This document shows, piece by piece, positions 35,001 through 46,433 of a stretch of 64,000 nucleotides of DNA; position 1 is the first letter of the stretch, and the number at the start of each line of letters is the position of its first letter. Both the position numbers and the translations under genes were made by a program. The stretch is from assembly GCA_964057225.1 (NCBI GenBank), contig OZ059897.1:12400001-12464000 (forward strand), read 5' to 3'. Source of the stretch: Auanema rhodensis. Lineage: Eukaryota > Nematoda > Chromadorea > Rhabditida > Rhabditidae. The notes under the pieces were generated by a model. It searched no databases. It was not told the origin of the DNA and worked only from the letters and a program-made list of their open reading frames with translations.

Positions 35001-38000
35001 CGTTTACATATCCCCAGCTATCAGATAATCCATTTTTATTGAATTTGTAGTTATTTGTGTTTTTTCTGCAACTGTTGTGCTCCTTTTGTTGAAAATTGTT
35101 TCAAATGTCATTTAAAGTTTGCTGGATAAACAATGCAGTATAAAGATCTCGAATTTCTGAACATTTAATGAAAACTTTTTTAATTTTCTTATTCTAAATT
35201 TATAAAATATTTGTGCACATCCATATCTATATGTGTATAAATTTGTGAAGTTTTGGTGGTGTAAGCCGAAACTAACTTAAATTGAATCCACGCTTTGGGT
35301 CTAAGTGCTGTTATTCTTGTCGTATTTGGGAGGATTGAACTTGGAAAGAAAGTTGTTAATCGATGTTCATGTTGCTATCCGGATAAAGAAGAATTGTCGT
35401 TTTGTTTCCACGAGTAAACAGCTGACTTAAATGCTTCCTGGTTCATCCTTTCCCATTTTGACTTCTTTGATTCCGACTGCCTTCACATCCTACGACCTTT
35501 GAGAAGTGTATTTGAACACTACTGCACCACTTAGAATTAAAGAAATTCAATATACTAGCTTAAGAATTAATTCTTAATCTTCTTTAAATTCTTTCAATCG
35601 TTAAATTTTTTAAAATTATTAAGTTACTACAAGGATTATTTTATATATTTCTGACAACATGTATGAATGTATGTGAACAACTACATCTTAAAATTCGATT
35701 CATTATCCAATTCTCAAAATGGAAGAAATTTCCCAGAAAAATCAACGGGAAATCACTTTACTATATGCATACGAATGCTTACTAATACTTATTTTTATCA
35801 CACCTAAAAACTTGATTTTATATTGTTTTGAATTTTCCTCTAAAAACGTGTTCATCAAGAATAATCAGTTAGATTGTATCGTTTTATTTGTTTTATTTTA
35901 TACTTTATAAGAATGATACTTATTAGAAATGAATCTCCAAAATTAAGAAACGTGAATGAGTGGGTGGTCAGTTTGGAGCACGAAGGAATGAAAAATGAGA
36001 GAAAGGGAAAAAGAAAGAGAGATGGTAGATGGTAGATGAAGAGAGGGAGACGAACCACATGGATGACGACATTTCGTCGTCATCAAGCTCAACGCCGCTA
36101 ATGTCGTCGCCTATGCTATTACCACCTAATCTCGAAACCTTCTTAATCGTTGTCACAATGTTCAGTTTAAAGGCAGATTTGAAGAAAAAAATGTGGAAAG
36201 GAACTCAAACTGATTAAGCTTCAGAATCACTTTCGAATCATAAATTTAGCATGAGCGTGAGAGTTGCAACACATGTGTATATGGATTATTATTGTTTTAT
36301 AACTTGACTATATTTATATTTTATATTATTTAGAGATAACAATTTCGTTTATAATAATATTTAATAATATTTTGAAACAAATTAATTTATTTTATTTAAC
36401 CTTTTCTTCAATATTCAATAACATTACAAAATTTTATGTGTCGACACTTGCTCAATAGAAGTTGATGACTATGCAAGTTTTCTTTTTCGCAAAATCTTTA
36501 AACACAGAAGAAGAAGAAGAACACGAAATATAACTCTTCATTATTTTCAGTGTTTGTACTATTGACTTCAAAATCTTTTTCTTTGTTTCATATGTTTTGT
36601 CTTCAATAAGATTACTATTATATTAAAGTTTATTAATATACATAAATATAATAGACATGTATATATGTATATGTACATATATAAATATATACATATAGAT
36701 TTATTTATTATATTTATGTTTATATGTATATTTTTATCAACAAAAAAAATTGTAACTTCAAATGAAATATGTATGTTGTTCATTTCTTTTGTTAATAGTT
36801 GTCTCTTTTAACGTAATATCTCTTCCTTCCCACTTATGTGTATACATATACATACATGTACGTACATGTATGTATATGTATCCCTTCTTCTTTTTATCCC
36901 TTCACCATCTATTCTGTCCTTTTTTAGTGTAATATTCATTTTTTCGTCCAATAATTTTCTATTAATAGAAATCATTATTTGTCTTACATATTCAAACGAT
37001 TTCCGAGAAGAACAACATAACACACACGTTTTATGAGAAACTTAATGAACTTAAGCTTGATCCGTCTTTTTTGAAATCTATATTAGGAATGTTTCCTTAT
37101 TCCAAATACATACATACATACATTATACATATGTATATTTAATACAAAGAACAGAAAATGTTTTATATTTTTCATGAGCTAGTGTTGTTCTCTGTCAGCT
37201 TTTTCATATCTTGATTAGTTTTTTAGACTCCTTTTTGAGCAAATTAGTTTGTATATAGCCAAACACAATTATCCATGTATAGCTTACTATTTTCTAATTT
37301 TTGTTTCAAACCTAAACTATTTTTCAAATGATCAAAGTTTTTATTTCTTATATTTATTCTTGATGTTAGGATTTGATTGAATTCTTAAGCAGGGTAATAA
37401 TATGGATTTTTAGGCTTTATTAACCACATATTTCAAAATTTTGATTGTTCATCGTTGTTTCTACCCATATGTCACACGACTACAAATTTCTTTGATCTTT
37501 ACTATTATTGTCTTCAATTTTATTTTTTTCGAAGAATTCGTGATTTCACATCTTACACGTGGATTCATTTTCCTTTACATGCATTTCCTCCTTGATTCCT
37601 TTTCCTAATTCACTCAAATAGTGTTCGCAACTCTCAATATATCACATATATTCATTTTTTTATTTTTTGTTTTTATTCTCTTTTCTCGATAATCCTTTTA
37701 ATTTGTTCAATTTTTTCTGCCCAGTTTAGTTATTTACTTTCATAGTCTGTCGGTTTTTTTGTCTATTTTTTTCATATTATTGTACTATCAGGCATATATG
37801 TGCATGGTAGCGTCAACACACGTAACTCACCCTCTGCATCTGAATATACTGAATACTTTTTGAACTTATACAACATTTCTTCTTGCCAGCCGGAAGTTTT
37901 CCTGAATAGTGAATATGTAACCGAGTCTCCATGCCATTTTAAACCTAATTTCATGCTTCATAAATACTTTCCCAAGTACCTACTTTTCTAATTCTAAGTA

Positions 38001-39027
38001 TAATTTCAAGTTCGTTTATTCAAATTTCGCAAATTATTTAAGTAATTTTAATAATTATATTTCTTTTTTTCTGTTATATCTCTTTGGAAACTTAAAAATC
38101 AATAGTTAGTATTGTATAGTTTTTTTTGCATATGTAATAAACTACATCAGATATTGTTTTTTAAACTTTCACAGTTTTCAAATTAAAATTAAAGATTAAT
38201 TGTTTTTCCTTCCAATATTTGATATACACTCTCAAATTCTGTTCATATTCGTATTAGTATTGCATCCTTTCAGGCTAACTCTCAAATATTTACAACATTT
38301 CCATACTCATCTATCATCCTCTTTTCATGGCTGATCTTTGACTTAGACACTTTTTCTTTGATAACGCTTAGGTGATTTTTTCATAAATTCTATTGGTTAT
38401 TCTAACAGCAGATACCATATTGCTATGTATGCCATTCACTAAAGATATCAGTAATTCAAGCTCTTTTCTTCTCCAAAAGACGAATAAGTACACTTCAATC
38501 GAACTTGCTTTCCTCAAAAAAAATGAGAACTAAGTTAAAGAAGCAGAAGTTGGATAAGAAAATAGGGATGAGCGCAAGACCAAACAGCATGTTAGCTAGA
38601 CCAAGCCTTTTTATGTCATTAAGCAATAGTTCACTACAAAGAATAATTTATTTGGGGATAACACATAATTTGTTTTATGTATAAAGAACTGACTTTTTCT
38701 TCGAAAATTTCAAATTATGTTGTTGATTTGTACTTATCTTCAAATTTTCTACTATTTTTTTTTGTTTCTTCCATGATTATTTCGTTTTGTCATGCTCCTA
38801 TTATCAATGAATTAACTGGAATAATTTGTGCAGAATTCATTCAAAAAATAAAACATACCATTCAAAAGTAAATATTAATTTAGAACTATTACCTAGCTTC
38901 ACCGAACAAACATTGAATATTCAAAAATTTTTAATTAGTGTACTATTATATAATTGAATTTAGTCTATTCATTATCTAATTTTAATTTTCATCGCTCATT
39001 GATCATTCATGTTTTCAGAAAAATCTC
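32053..39027. other. About 7 kb gene-poor region between divergent Dishevelled (-) and the chemoreceptor gene (+)
   Basis: No confident gene. The region contains a GC-richer patch at 32430-32560 (plus ORF 32447-32632, 61 codons), T/C-rich sequence from 33600 to 34300, and a GC-richer candidate exon at 36030-36170 with coding-like frames on both strands. A 40-bp perfect palindrome sits at 36842-36881 and a TACA repeat near 37106-37122. It is probably regulatory DNA and 5' exons or outrons for the two flanking genes. Confidence 0.45.
36842..36881. repeat. 40-bp perfect palindrome of alternating purine-pyrimidine sequence
   Basis: Both arms are exact reverse complements with no spacer (centre between 36861 and 36862). 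The arms are built of ATAC/CATG units (centre ACATGTAC|GTACATGT). It could extrude as a cruciform or form left-handed DNA. Confidence 0.9.
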
Positions 39028-40656
39028 ATGATGGATGGAGACAATAGCTTTATCCATGTCGCCGAGGTATTGTTATTCAGCTTCCTAGTTACCCATCTAA
39101 ATACTATATTTTTAAAATTTTCTTGAATATTTATTACTTATGTATACATATATAATATTTCAGTCTTTCATTTCGAGATCTGTATCCATAAAGAATAATA
39201 GTATGGAGGATTGCCAAATTGCTTTCGGTACATCTCGACAGCCTATTATGCAGGTTTGAAAAATACAAAAATACAGTTTTCGGAAATCTGTAAGATATTC
39301 AGGCTATACGAGTAGCTCATTTATTCAGTGGATTAATTGGATTATTGGTTTCAACCATTTTTATCGCTGTTTTATCATCTAGATCATCTCGAAACATTCA
39401 TGTAAATATGCGCCTTTCTTTGGTCAGTATGGCAGTTGCTGCTTGGATAGCCTGTTTTCAACTTAGCTTTATTGCTTCTTACAAGTAAGAAACTATATTA
39501 AGATGGTGTTTTATTCATAACATTTAGCTTAATTAATTTATTGTCTAACAATGAGCCTTGTTCTGCACTAACTGATGCTCATTGGTGTGCTACAGCTAGG
39601 TAAACTTTATTTTAATTTATAACAAATATTTTTTTACAATTATAAATATTTTAGGTACCCAATAGTTCTCGCTATTTATTCTACATTAATTGCAATAATA
39701 GTAATTGCTATTGAAAGAACGATTGCTACTATCAAGTATAGAACCTATGAAGTTCACGGATCACGTTGTGTTGCTATTTCTTTAATATCTGCTCAAGTAT
39801 AACATTTTTTTCTTCTTATTCTTATTATTCCAATGATTTTTAGTGGTTTATTTCAATTTTTCTGGCCTCGAGCAGCACATATGCTCGCACAGATTCAGGA
39901 TATCTACATCATTGTTCAGTTTATGTTTCACATCCCAAATCTGCAGTGAGTAAACTAAGTTCGTACCCCTTAAGATTCAACACTTCCAGGTTATTTCTCT
40001 TTCCATGATGTTTGCTCTTGAAGTCCTCACTTTGTTATTTCTTGTAATGTTACAACACCGTAATGAACAAAAACAAATTAAAGAATTTGTTAATAATGCC
40101 ATGCACACTCTAACTGAGAGATACCAATTACAGGTTTTATTTCAAAACTCATAATTTTATCATATCGTATTGCAGGAAAATGTGAAAATCATGCGTGTAA
40201 TTATACCATCTGTGGCTGTTCATACAGTCTTAAGTTTATTTGGAGTTATTTCAATGTTAATATTCACATTATTGACTGGGTTTGTTCAACTTTTATTAAT
40301 ATAAGCCATTTAAATTTAAGGCCAGATGAGTACAAAATGTCCGCCAAATTCGCCCCATTCTCGGAAACTGTCTTATTAGTTGTTCCGTTACATGCTGTTG
40401 TCTTTCCGTTAGTAGCTATATCTAAAAACAAACAGCTAAGACATGCTACAGGGTAACTTGAGCTTATGAAAAATAATCAAATTTTTCTTGTAGAAGAGTG
40501 TTGCCGTGGTTGTTTCCCGATAATAAAAGAAGAAATCCAGTGGAATTATCAGAAAGTTCACCCGAATCAGGACCACTTACATCAAGATTTAGCACACAAG
40601 TGGATAGAGATGGAGATGTTCATTTTACAATGCTTAATGAAATGTGGAAGAAATAA
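39028..40656 (+). CDS. Seven-transmembrane chemoreceptor, Sra-superfamily type
   Basis: Ten exons (39028-39066, 39164-39253, 39303-39484, 39528-39599, 39655-39796, 39844-39945, 39990-40133, 40176-40279, 40321-40452, 40494-40656) join to 1170 nt, giving 389 residues. Seven hydrophobic segments are visible, for example HLFSGLIGLLVSTIFIAVL, SMAVAAWIACFQLSFIA and YSTLIAIIVIAIERTIATI. The motif IERTIATIKYRTYE after helix 3 and LTERYQLQENVKIMR before helix 6 resemble nematode Sra, Srab, Srb and Sre chemoreceptors. These are odorant or tastant receptors of sensory cilia that signal through G proteins. The tail is hydrophilic (ESSPESGPLTSRFS, ending EMWKK). The ATG follows a ttttcag acceptor by 9 nt, suggesting trans-splicing; there are two adjacent ATGs. 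AATAAA overlaps the stop codon. The exact subfamily cannot be fixed by eye. Confidence 0.82.
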
Positions 40657-41020
40657 AATATTTTTTGAGAAACTGATAACAGAACAAATTTGAATAACGA
40701 GTAACAACAGATAACAGAGAATTGCAACAATACGGTTGAAATTGGAATAAATTGTATAGTATTACATTGAAATTGACTTCCCAATCCATTTCGATCGATG
40801 AATAACGGTCTTGGCATCTAAATTTCATATATTTCGCATGTGAGTTAAAGTAAAAAAACTTACTTCTAACTCTTCTATCGTTCGTCCTAGCTTTCAAGAG
40901 TTCTGCTTTAAAATTTATTTCGGGTTCTAATGCTTGGCTCAAACCAGTATCTAGAGTTATTACATTGAACGAAGTTTTTCTGAATTCAAATGAGTCAATA
41001 AGTATGTATAACCAGTAGTA
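40657..41020. other. Convergent 3' intergenic region
   Basis: AT-rich, 364 nt, between the chemoreceptor gene (+) and the small acidic/basic protein gene (-). Nothing else is seen. Confidence 0.5.
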
Positions 41021-41604
41021 TTACTTCGTTTGAACAACATATTGCCCCTTAGTCGTCTTTTTTCTCTTAATTTTACGAGCCTTTTTCTTCTCCGCCTTCA
41101 ACTCTTCTTCTTTTTGTTTTTTTTCTTGCACCTGAAGTAATGCTTCGTAAGTTGAACATATATAAATATAGAAAACAAACCTGCTCAAACAAACTTAATT
41201 CAGGTTCCTCATCTTCAACAAGCATCATATCAGGTCCATTTTTCTGAGGTTTTTTCGAAGTAACCTGAAAAGAAAAAAATCAACTTCGGCCAAACAACGT
41301 CAAATATTTCTGTCGTGTCGTGATATAATTAGTGCAAACAGAATGTTCATGCACAAAAAAGAAGAGCGCAACTAACGCTGCCAAATAATGTCATAAGCCA
41401 GAACGACGGAATAAAAAATATATAGATATCTAACCTCAACAGGAGCATCGTCATCAGAACCTGAACCTTCTTCTAAGTCTTCATCATGAAAAGCTGGTAA
41501 AATTGGTTGTTCAAGGGAATCACGCTTGCTAGCTTTACCAGTTCTAGTTCGGACTAGAATGAAATGAAATAATAAAATTTAAAACAAAAAAAAAACAAAC
41601 CCAT
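41021..41604 (-). CDS. Small acidic/basic protein, probably nuclear or nucleolar
   Basis: Four minus-strand exons (41604-41601, 41553-41435, 41264-41181, 41131-41021) join to 318 nt, giving 105 residues. The first coding exon contains only ATG plus one base and follows a ctgcag acceptor, as in a trans-spliced gene. The protein begins MVRTRTGKASKRDS, continues with an acidic stretch (HDEDLEEGSGSDDDAPVEV), a second acidic part (LVEDEEPELSLFEQ), then a long basic helix (KKQKEEELKAEKKKARKIKR) and ends YVVQTK. The acidic-then-basic layout and the DDDAP motif recall NOL7/UTP16-type nucleolar proteins, but the similarity is slight. The second intron is 170 nt, longer than its neighbours. It is the last of three genes in the same direction, 416 nt after the BLOC1S4-like stop. 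Confidence 0.6.
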
Positions 41605-42020
41605 TTTTCTATAAATTTCAATCTGCAGAAAAACAATAAATAGACGTAAACTTACGTTATATTAAGCATGTACGCAAAAATTGAAATAATAGCGTGTAAA
41701 ATGAAATAAAAATCAGGAATTAGACAGATAAATCCCTGGTGAAAAAAATATTTATAATAAGTTATAACCTTTTAGAATTGTAACAGTGAAAGCATCTGGG
41801 TCAGATGTACATTAAAAGTTAAAAGTTTTAAATCAAAATATCTTTGAAGAGCGAGAGTAAAGAAGGAAGGTAATTGCTCATTCATAATTCTATCTTGTTC
41901 TATTGTATGTATATGTAAATGAATATAAGTATAAAATACAAAACTTTATAGAAATGATAAAAAACAATTCAGTTGTTAAAGCATTTCACAGGCTTTATTA
42001 CAAAGTGATTTCATAAAAAA
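41605..42020. other. Spacer between two co-oriented genes
   Basis: 416 nt of AT-rich sequence between the stop of the BLOC1S4-like gene and the start of the small nuclear-type protein, ending in a ctgcag acceptor 17 nt before the ATG. It is compatible with an operon-like or outron arrangement. Confidence 0.4.
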
Positions 42021-42541
42021 CTATGGATTTAACTTCCCTTTCGCGGAATTCTCGACCAATGTGCACAAATTTTCTAATTCAGATAATTGTTGCTTCTTCT
42101 TGAAATATCAAATCGATAGATGGATAATTCATAAAAAATCTTACGTTATGAACAAATTCTGCAACTTTATCAATTTCTTTGAAGATTGACTCAAATTGGT
42201 AAAGCTTTGATTCTATTGATGTAGCAGCTTCTTTTGCCTGAAATTATTCATAGCACAATAGAAATTAATCCGGCATACGGTAGCAATTTCCGAATCAGAT
42301 ATCTGTTTTAAGGTACGTAGTTCTTCTAAGGATGCCGCACAGCGTTCCAATAAATCGCCTAATGCTGTTGTTGAAACTGCACTCTATGTAAAATACTTCA
42401 TAAGTACGGGTAAAACGCCTGACCACTTACAACTTGACCTAGCTGCTGACAAGCAGAAGAGAGATTTTCCACGAGCTGGCTGACTTCGTGCTGAAGTTCT
42501 CCTGGAGTTAATACCTCCTCGGTATCGTCAATTGTTTTCAT
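42021..42541 (-). CDS. BLOC-1 complex subunit 4-like (cappuccino-like) protein
   Basis: Four minus-strand exons (42541-42431, 42383-42279, 42237-42145, 42098-42021) join to 387 nt, giving 128 residues. The protein is acidic and helical: LTPGELQHEVSQLVENLSS, LEELRTLKQISDSEIATAKE, then IESKLYQFESIFKEIDKVAE and FVHNKKQQLSELENLC. The block YQFESIFKEIDKVAEFV lines up with the LYRRVDRLEAFV region of BLOC1S4, and the length and all-helix nature fit the family. BLOC-1 is a cytosolic complex that sorts cargo to lysosome-related organelles (gut granules in nematodes) and is linked to BORC and lysosome positioning. Other small coiled-coil subunits of the same complexes cannot be excluded by eye. Second gene in a row of three on this strand. 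Confidence 0.55.
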
Positions 42542-43063
42542 AAGTTATTATCTTTTTTTAAACCAAATCAGCCAACTAGGATAACAATAAAATAGTAGTA
42601 ATATTAAAAATATTTTGGATTTTTTAGAAACTCAGAAATTCTTTAAAAATACGCGCTTTTGCGTTGCTAATTGCGGTTCTTATACAGTTTGTTCGTGAAA
42701 AATCAATTCTGCCAAAGTTAAATATTTGAAAGGCTGTGGAACTTCAGAACATTCAGGTTATACAAAGAATAATTTATTATAAATATGAGTATTATACATA
42801 ACAATGATTCTACAAAAACCAGAACTAAATACAACTGAATTTTTGGAGTTTCCATGAGAAATGATTGCCCGTATCAATATAATGAGAACAATGAGGGCTT
42901 AATGCAAAATACAATGTATAAATCTGCTAAATTAAGAGAGCCTTATAAGGCAATATTGAGAGCATATGATATGAACGAAAGGCACAGATGTAGGCTGATT
43001 CAAGCCAATTATCACTTAAGGTATTAAGATGTTTCAATTCTGTTCTGAGAATGATGAGGGTGT
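42542..43063. other. Spacer between two co-oriented genes
   Basis: 522 nt, AT-rich, without a coding signal, between the stop of the FLYWCH-like gene and the BLOC1S4-like start. Confidence 0.4.
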
Positions 43064-44941
43064 TCAGTTTTCGTCATTACTTTCTGTTAAAAGGCCATTA
43101 GGAGATGAGCAGTTAGAATGTTCATCTTGTTTGTAATCTGATTCTTCTTTTATTCTTATGGATGGATTATCTTCAATCATCTGTTCGTTTTCCTTTTCAG
43201 TCAAATCTGTTTGAGCTACAGGTAAATTTAAACCATTGCCTATCATTATTTGAAGCATTTTTGCTGGATCATGAGGTTGTTCCTGATTTCCATTTGCTAA
43301 CTTTAATATAATTTGATTAATTAACATGTAATATTACAAAGCTTAATACCTGCATTACCATACGGAGAAAATCTTCAGATGTTGGTGGTGGTGATTGGGA
43401 TGTGGGTGGATTCTGAGATCCTGAATTCGATAAATTCATTTGGCTGCCTTGTAATCCTGGCATCTAGAAATAAATTCGAAATAATTTAATTATGTATTGT
43501 TAGATCAAACCTGTTCTTGGAGTTTTCGCATTTCTGATAAGTTTTTGACCCTTCTTAGGTATGCAATACGGTTATCAACCTGACGACTCAACCTAGGATT
43601 ATGTGGAAGGCCGAGACGCTTTACTTCCTCATCGAGAGCTGCTTGACGTTGGCTGTGAGCCCAATCTTCCCGAAAGGAAGTATCTACAATCTCTCTGAGT
43701 GTCCTAGAAAGTCAAAGACGTGTTGACATATTTTAATAGCTAAAATTCCGTACTTAGGTAAACCAGCGTGAGTTCCAGCGGTACCAACAGGTTCCATAGC
43801 ATGATTATGAGCTCCTTTCTCTTCTACGATGAAGAATTCATTCATACGTTTAACACGTACACGATAACGGCATTTGCTTTGAAGTCTATTCAAACATTCA
43901 TAACTAAAATATATTTGAAATTTTTGAAATTTTTGAAAATTCTTACTATTCATATCCATCTAGCTTCTTATCTTCCCTTTGTAATACATAAACTGAATAA
44001 ATTAGTGCTTCAAATTCTGCCAAATTGGTTGTTGTAAAGCATTCGTGCCAAGGCTCAAGACGATAATTCCTTAAATATGAGAAGTTAATGCCTCTACGTC
44101 AGTTGACCTCGATATAGTTTAGCCTTCACATGTTGATGGTTTGCATACAGATTTTGGCAAACAAGGTATGATTATTGCGTAATAATATTGGCTACGAAAA
44201 GGAACAAAGACCAATTGGTTTTCCTCCCGTTACAGATAATCAAAAAAAACGAAAAAAAAATCATAATATACCTTGGTTCTTTGCTCTGACCAAGAATTGG
44301 AGTGTCTGCAACTTGCTCATCACTGTTGGGGCTGTCATTTCGAGGTGATGTATTTCCGGATGAAGCTAATGTTGTCATTTCTGATGCCTATAAAGCATCG
44401 ATATTCAATTTAGCAACTAATATTGAAAAAAATTGAAGCCAAAAAACGAAATCCTTTGCTGTTATGTGACGAATTAAACTTAGAGTTTTTGATTTTCTGA
44501 ACATAGTCCAGAGACACTACACACATGTACATATATAGATGGACATACTCATATAAGACTAATTGTTTTTTAAAAATTTCGAAATTTTTTTATAGTTTTT
44601 GATAAAAAAAAGTAACTATTAGAAATCAATGAATGATTTGGAAAAGATTAAAATCGAAATAGACAAACATGTATATATATTTAATATATAAATGATAACC
44701 GATTGTAATGTTCAAGAAAACCAATGAAAATCATACCTTATTGTTATTTGCAAATAAGGGCATTCCTGATCCAAACATTTTCTGCATCAATTCTTCCATA
44801 TTTGGAACTTTTTCTGGTGACTGCTGTATGAGAGAATGCTAAATCAAATAAATCAAATAAACAATAATAATAGATAGATAGTACCTGGGCATTGGCAAGA
44901 AACTGCCCTAAGTTCACAGCAGGATCAGTTGATAAAGCCAT
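43064..44941 (-). CDS. FLYWCH-like zinc-binding transcription factor (PEB-1-like)
   Basis: Eight minus-strand exons (44941-44885, 44838-44737, 44387-44272, 44069-43947, 43903-43754, 43703-43511, 43463-43350, 43300-43064) join to 1092 nt, giving 363 residues. Residues about 93-165 carry a Cys2His2-type motif: [19 protein letters not shown] followed after about 20 residues by GAHNHAME. The Tyr-Glu-Cys...Cys...His-Asn-His spacing resembles the FLYWCH finger, with Tyr in place of the usual Trp. C. elegans PEB-1 and the FLH proteins carry such domains and repress transcription. After the finger comes a basic helical region ([35 protein letters not shown]), then a Ser/Pro/Gln-rich stretch and an acidic C-terminus ([15 protein letters not shown]), perhaps a regulatory tail. 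The domain call rests on the motif only. An acceptor tttcttag lies 11 nt before the ATG. First of three co-oriented genes. Confidence 0.65.
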
Positions 44942-46401
44942 TTAAGGACGTTCTAAGAAAATAGAATGAGATTATATGAATAAGAAAAATGATCACAAAA
45001 AACTGAACGAGTCTTCAGGTTACGTTAGAGTTTGAAAACAATGAACAACACCGGGGGTACTTCTCATAGAGCCTAGATACTGACTAGGTCAATGAGACAA
45101 AAGGAGTCAATAATGATTGAATGTGATAGTTCTTTGAATTATAGTAAGAAAAAAAGAAATGAACATATGTTAAGCTATGAGAAAAGGTGATCTACAAATA
45201 AATATATACAATTTAAAAAGAATATTAGCCAAAATTGTTATAATAGAGTAATTGAAAAGATCACATAATAAGCGGAAGTCAGTCCTATAGGTTTACTAGT
45301 GAGTTTTCATTCGTTAGGCAGGTCTAATACAATGTGTGTTCGTTTATTTCTTGTTTTGTGAATGAGAGTTGGTAGATTACGTATCAGATTTCCACATATC
45401 CCTATTATTCAACTTCTCTTATGTCCAAAAAAGTCCAAAATATAGAAAAATGTTGACGCACAAGATCGAGAAAAGAAAACATTATTGGAAAAACTTGAAA
45501 AAAAACCAAAAACGAAATTTAGTCTAGGAGGGTGGATGAGAGTACAAATATTTAAAAAAAACATAATGCAACCGCTTTGTGTGAATATCGAGAATAAGTA
45601 TGATAGAGTCATTTGAATTACACGTAAATCACGTGAAATAGGAGACTTAATGGAGAACTATGCTTGTTATTTAAAAAATTGAAAAATGTTACAAGCTTTC
45701 AAAAAAGTTAATCAACATAGCATTGATGGCAGAAGGAAGAAAACTGCACTGGAATGTCATTTCGTTCTCTTTCTTTCAGTCTTATCATCCCAAAAATGTC
45801 AGGTTCAATACAACATTCGTTTTTTCTATGTTTCTTCATGAACGCTATATGTCATGAAGTAAAAAAAGAGTAGCTTTCAAATTGTCTCTTTAACTGAAAT
45901 TTCATTTATTTGAGAAAACTGAAGATTAATTTGTAGGCAATTCTAAAAACACAGATACACATGTTCATCAGAATATCTAAACACAAAAGTATTGGTAATG
46001 TTCAAGATAATTATGAATAGCTTATATGCCTAAATCAAAATTATCAAATATTATTTTACAATTAATATCTAACTTTTCTAAATGTGATCTCTATACATTG
46101 ACTACAAGAATACAAGAAATCTACATGCACTAACATAGTTTTAGCAAATTTAAAGATCTTAAAAACAATTAAAATCAACTTCCTATTTTTAAAAAGAAAA
46201 ACTTTTAAAATACTTAAATTGGTCGATAACAAAGAAAAGGACAAAAAACAAGAATAACTCATGGTGCAAGACGGAAAAAAACTTGAAGAAAATACAAAGT
46301 AAGGTTATACTAAATGTATGCAAAAAGAGCACAGAAAATGAACTGTGAAAATAGGAGGAGACAACTCTTAGAAAAGGCCTAGGACACGCAAACAGGCTGA
46401 C

Positions 46402-46433
46402 TTTGACCCTACTCGCATATCGAAAGGGTCAAA
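46402..46433. promoter_or_regulatory. Everted 8-bp half-sites resembling a nuclear-receptor element
   Basis: TTTGACCC at 46402-46409 and its exact reverse complement GGGTCAAA at 46426-46433 are separated by 16 nt in a locally GC-richer stretch. GGGTCA is a variant of the AGGTCA half-site bound by nuclear hormone receptors, which are very numerous in nematodes. A hairpin is the alternative reading. Confidence 0.3.
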
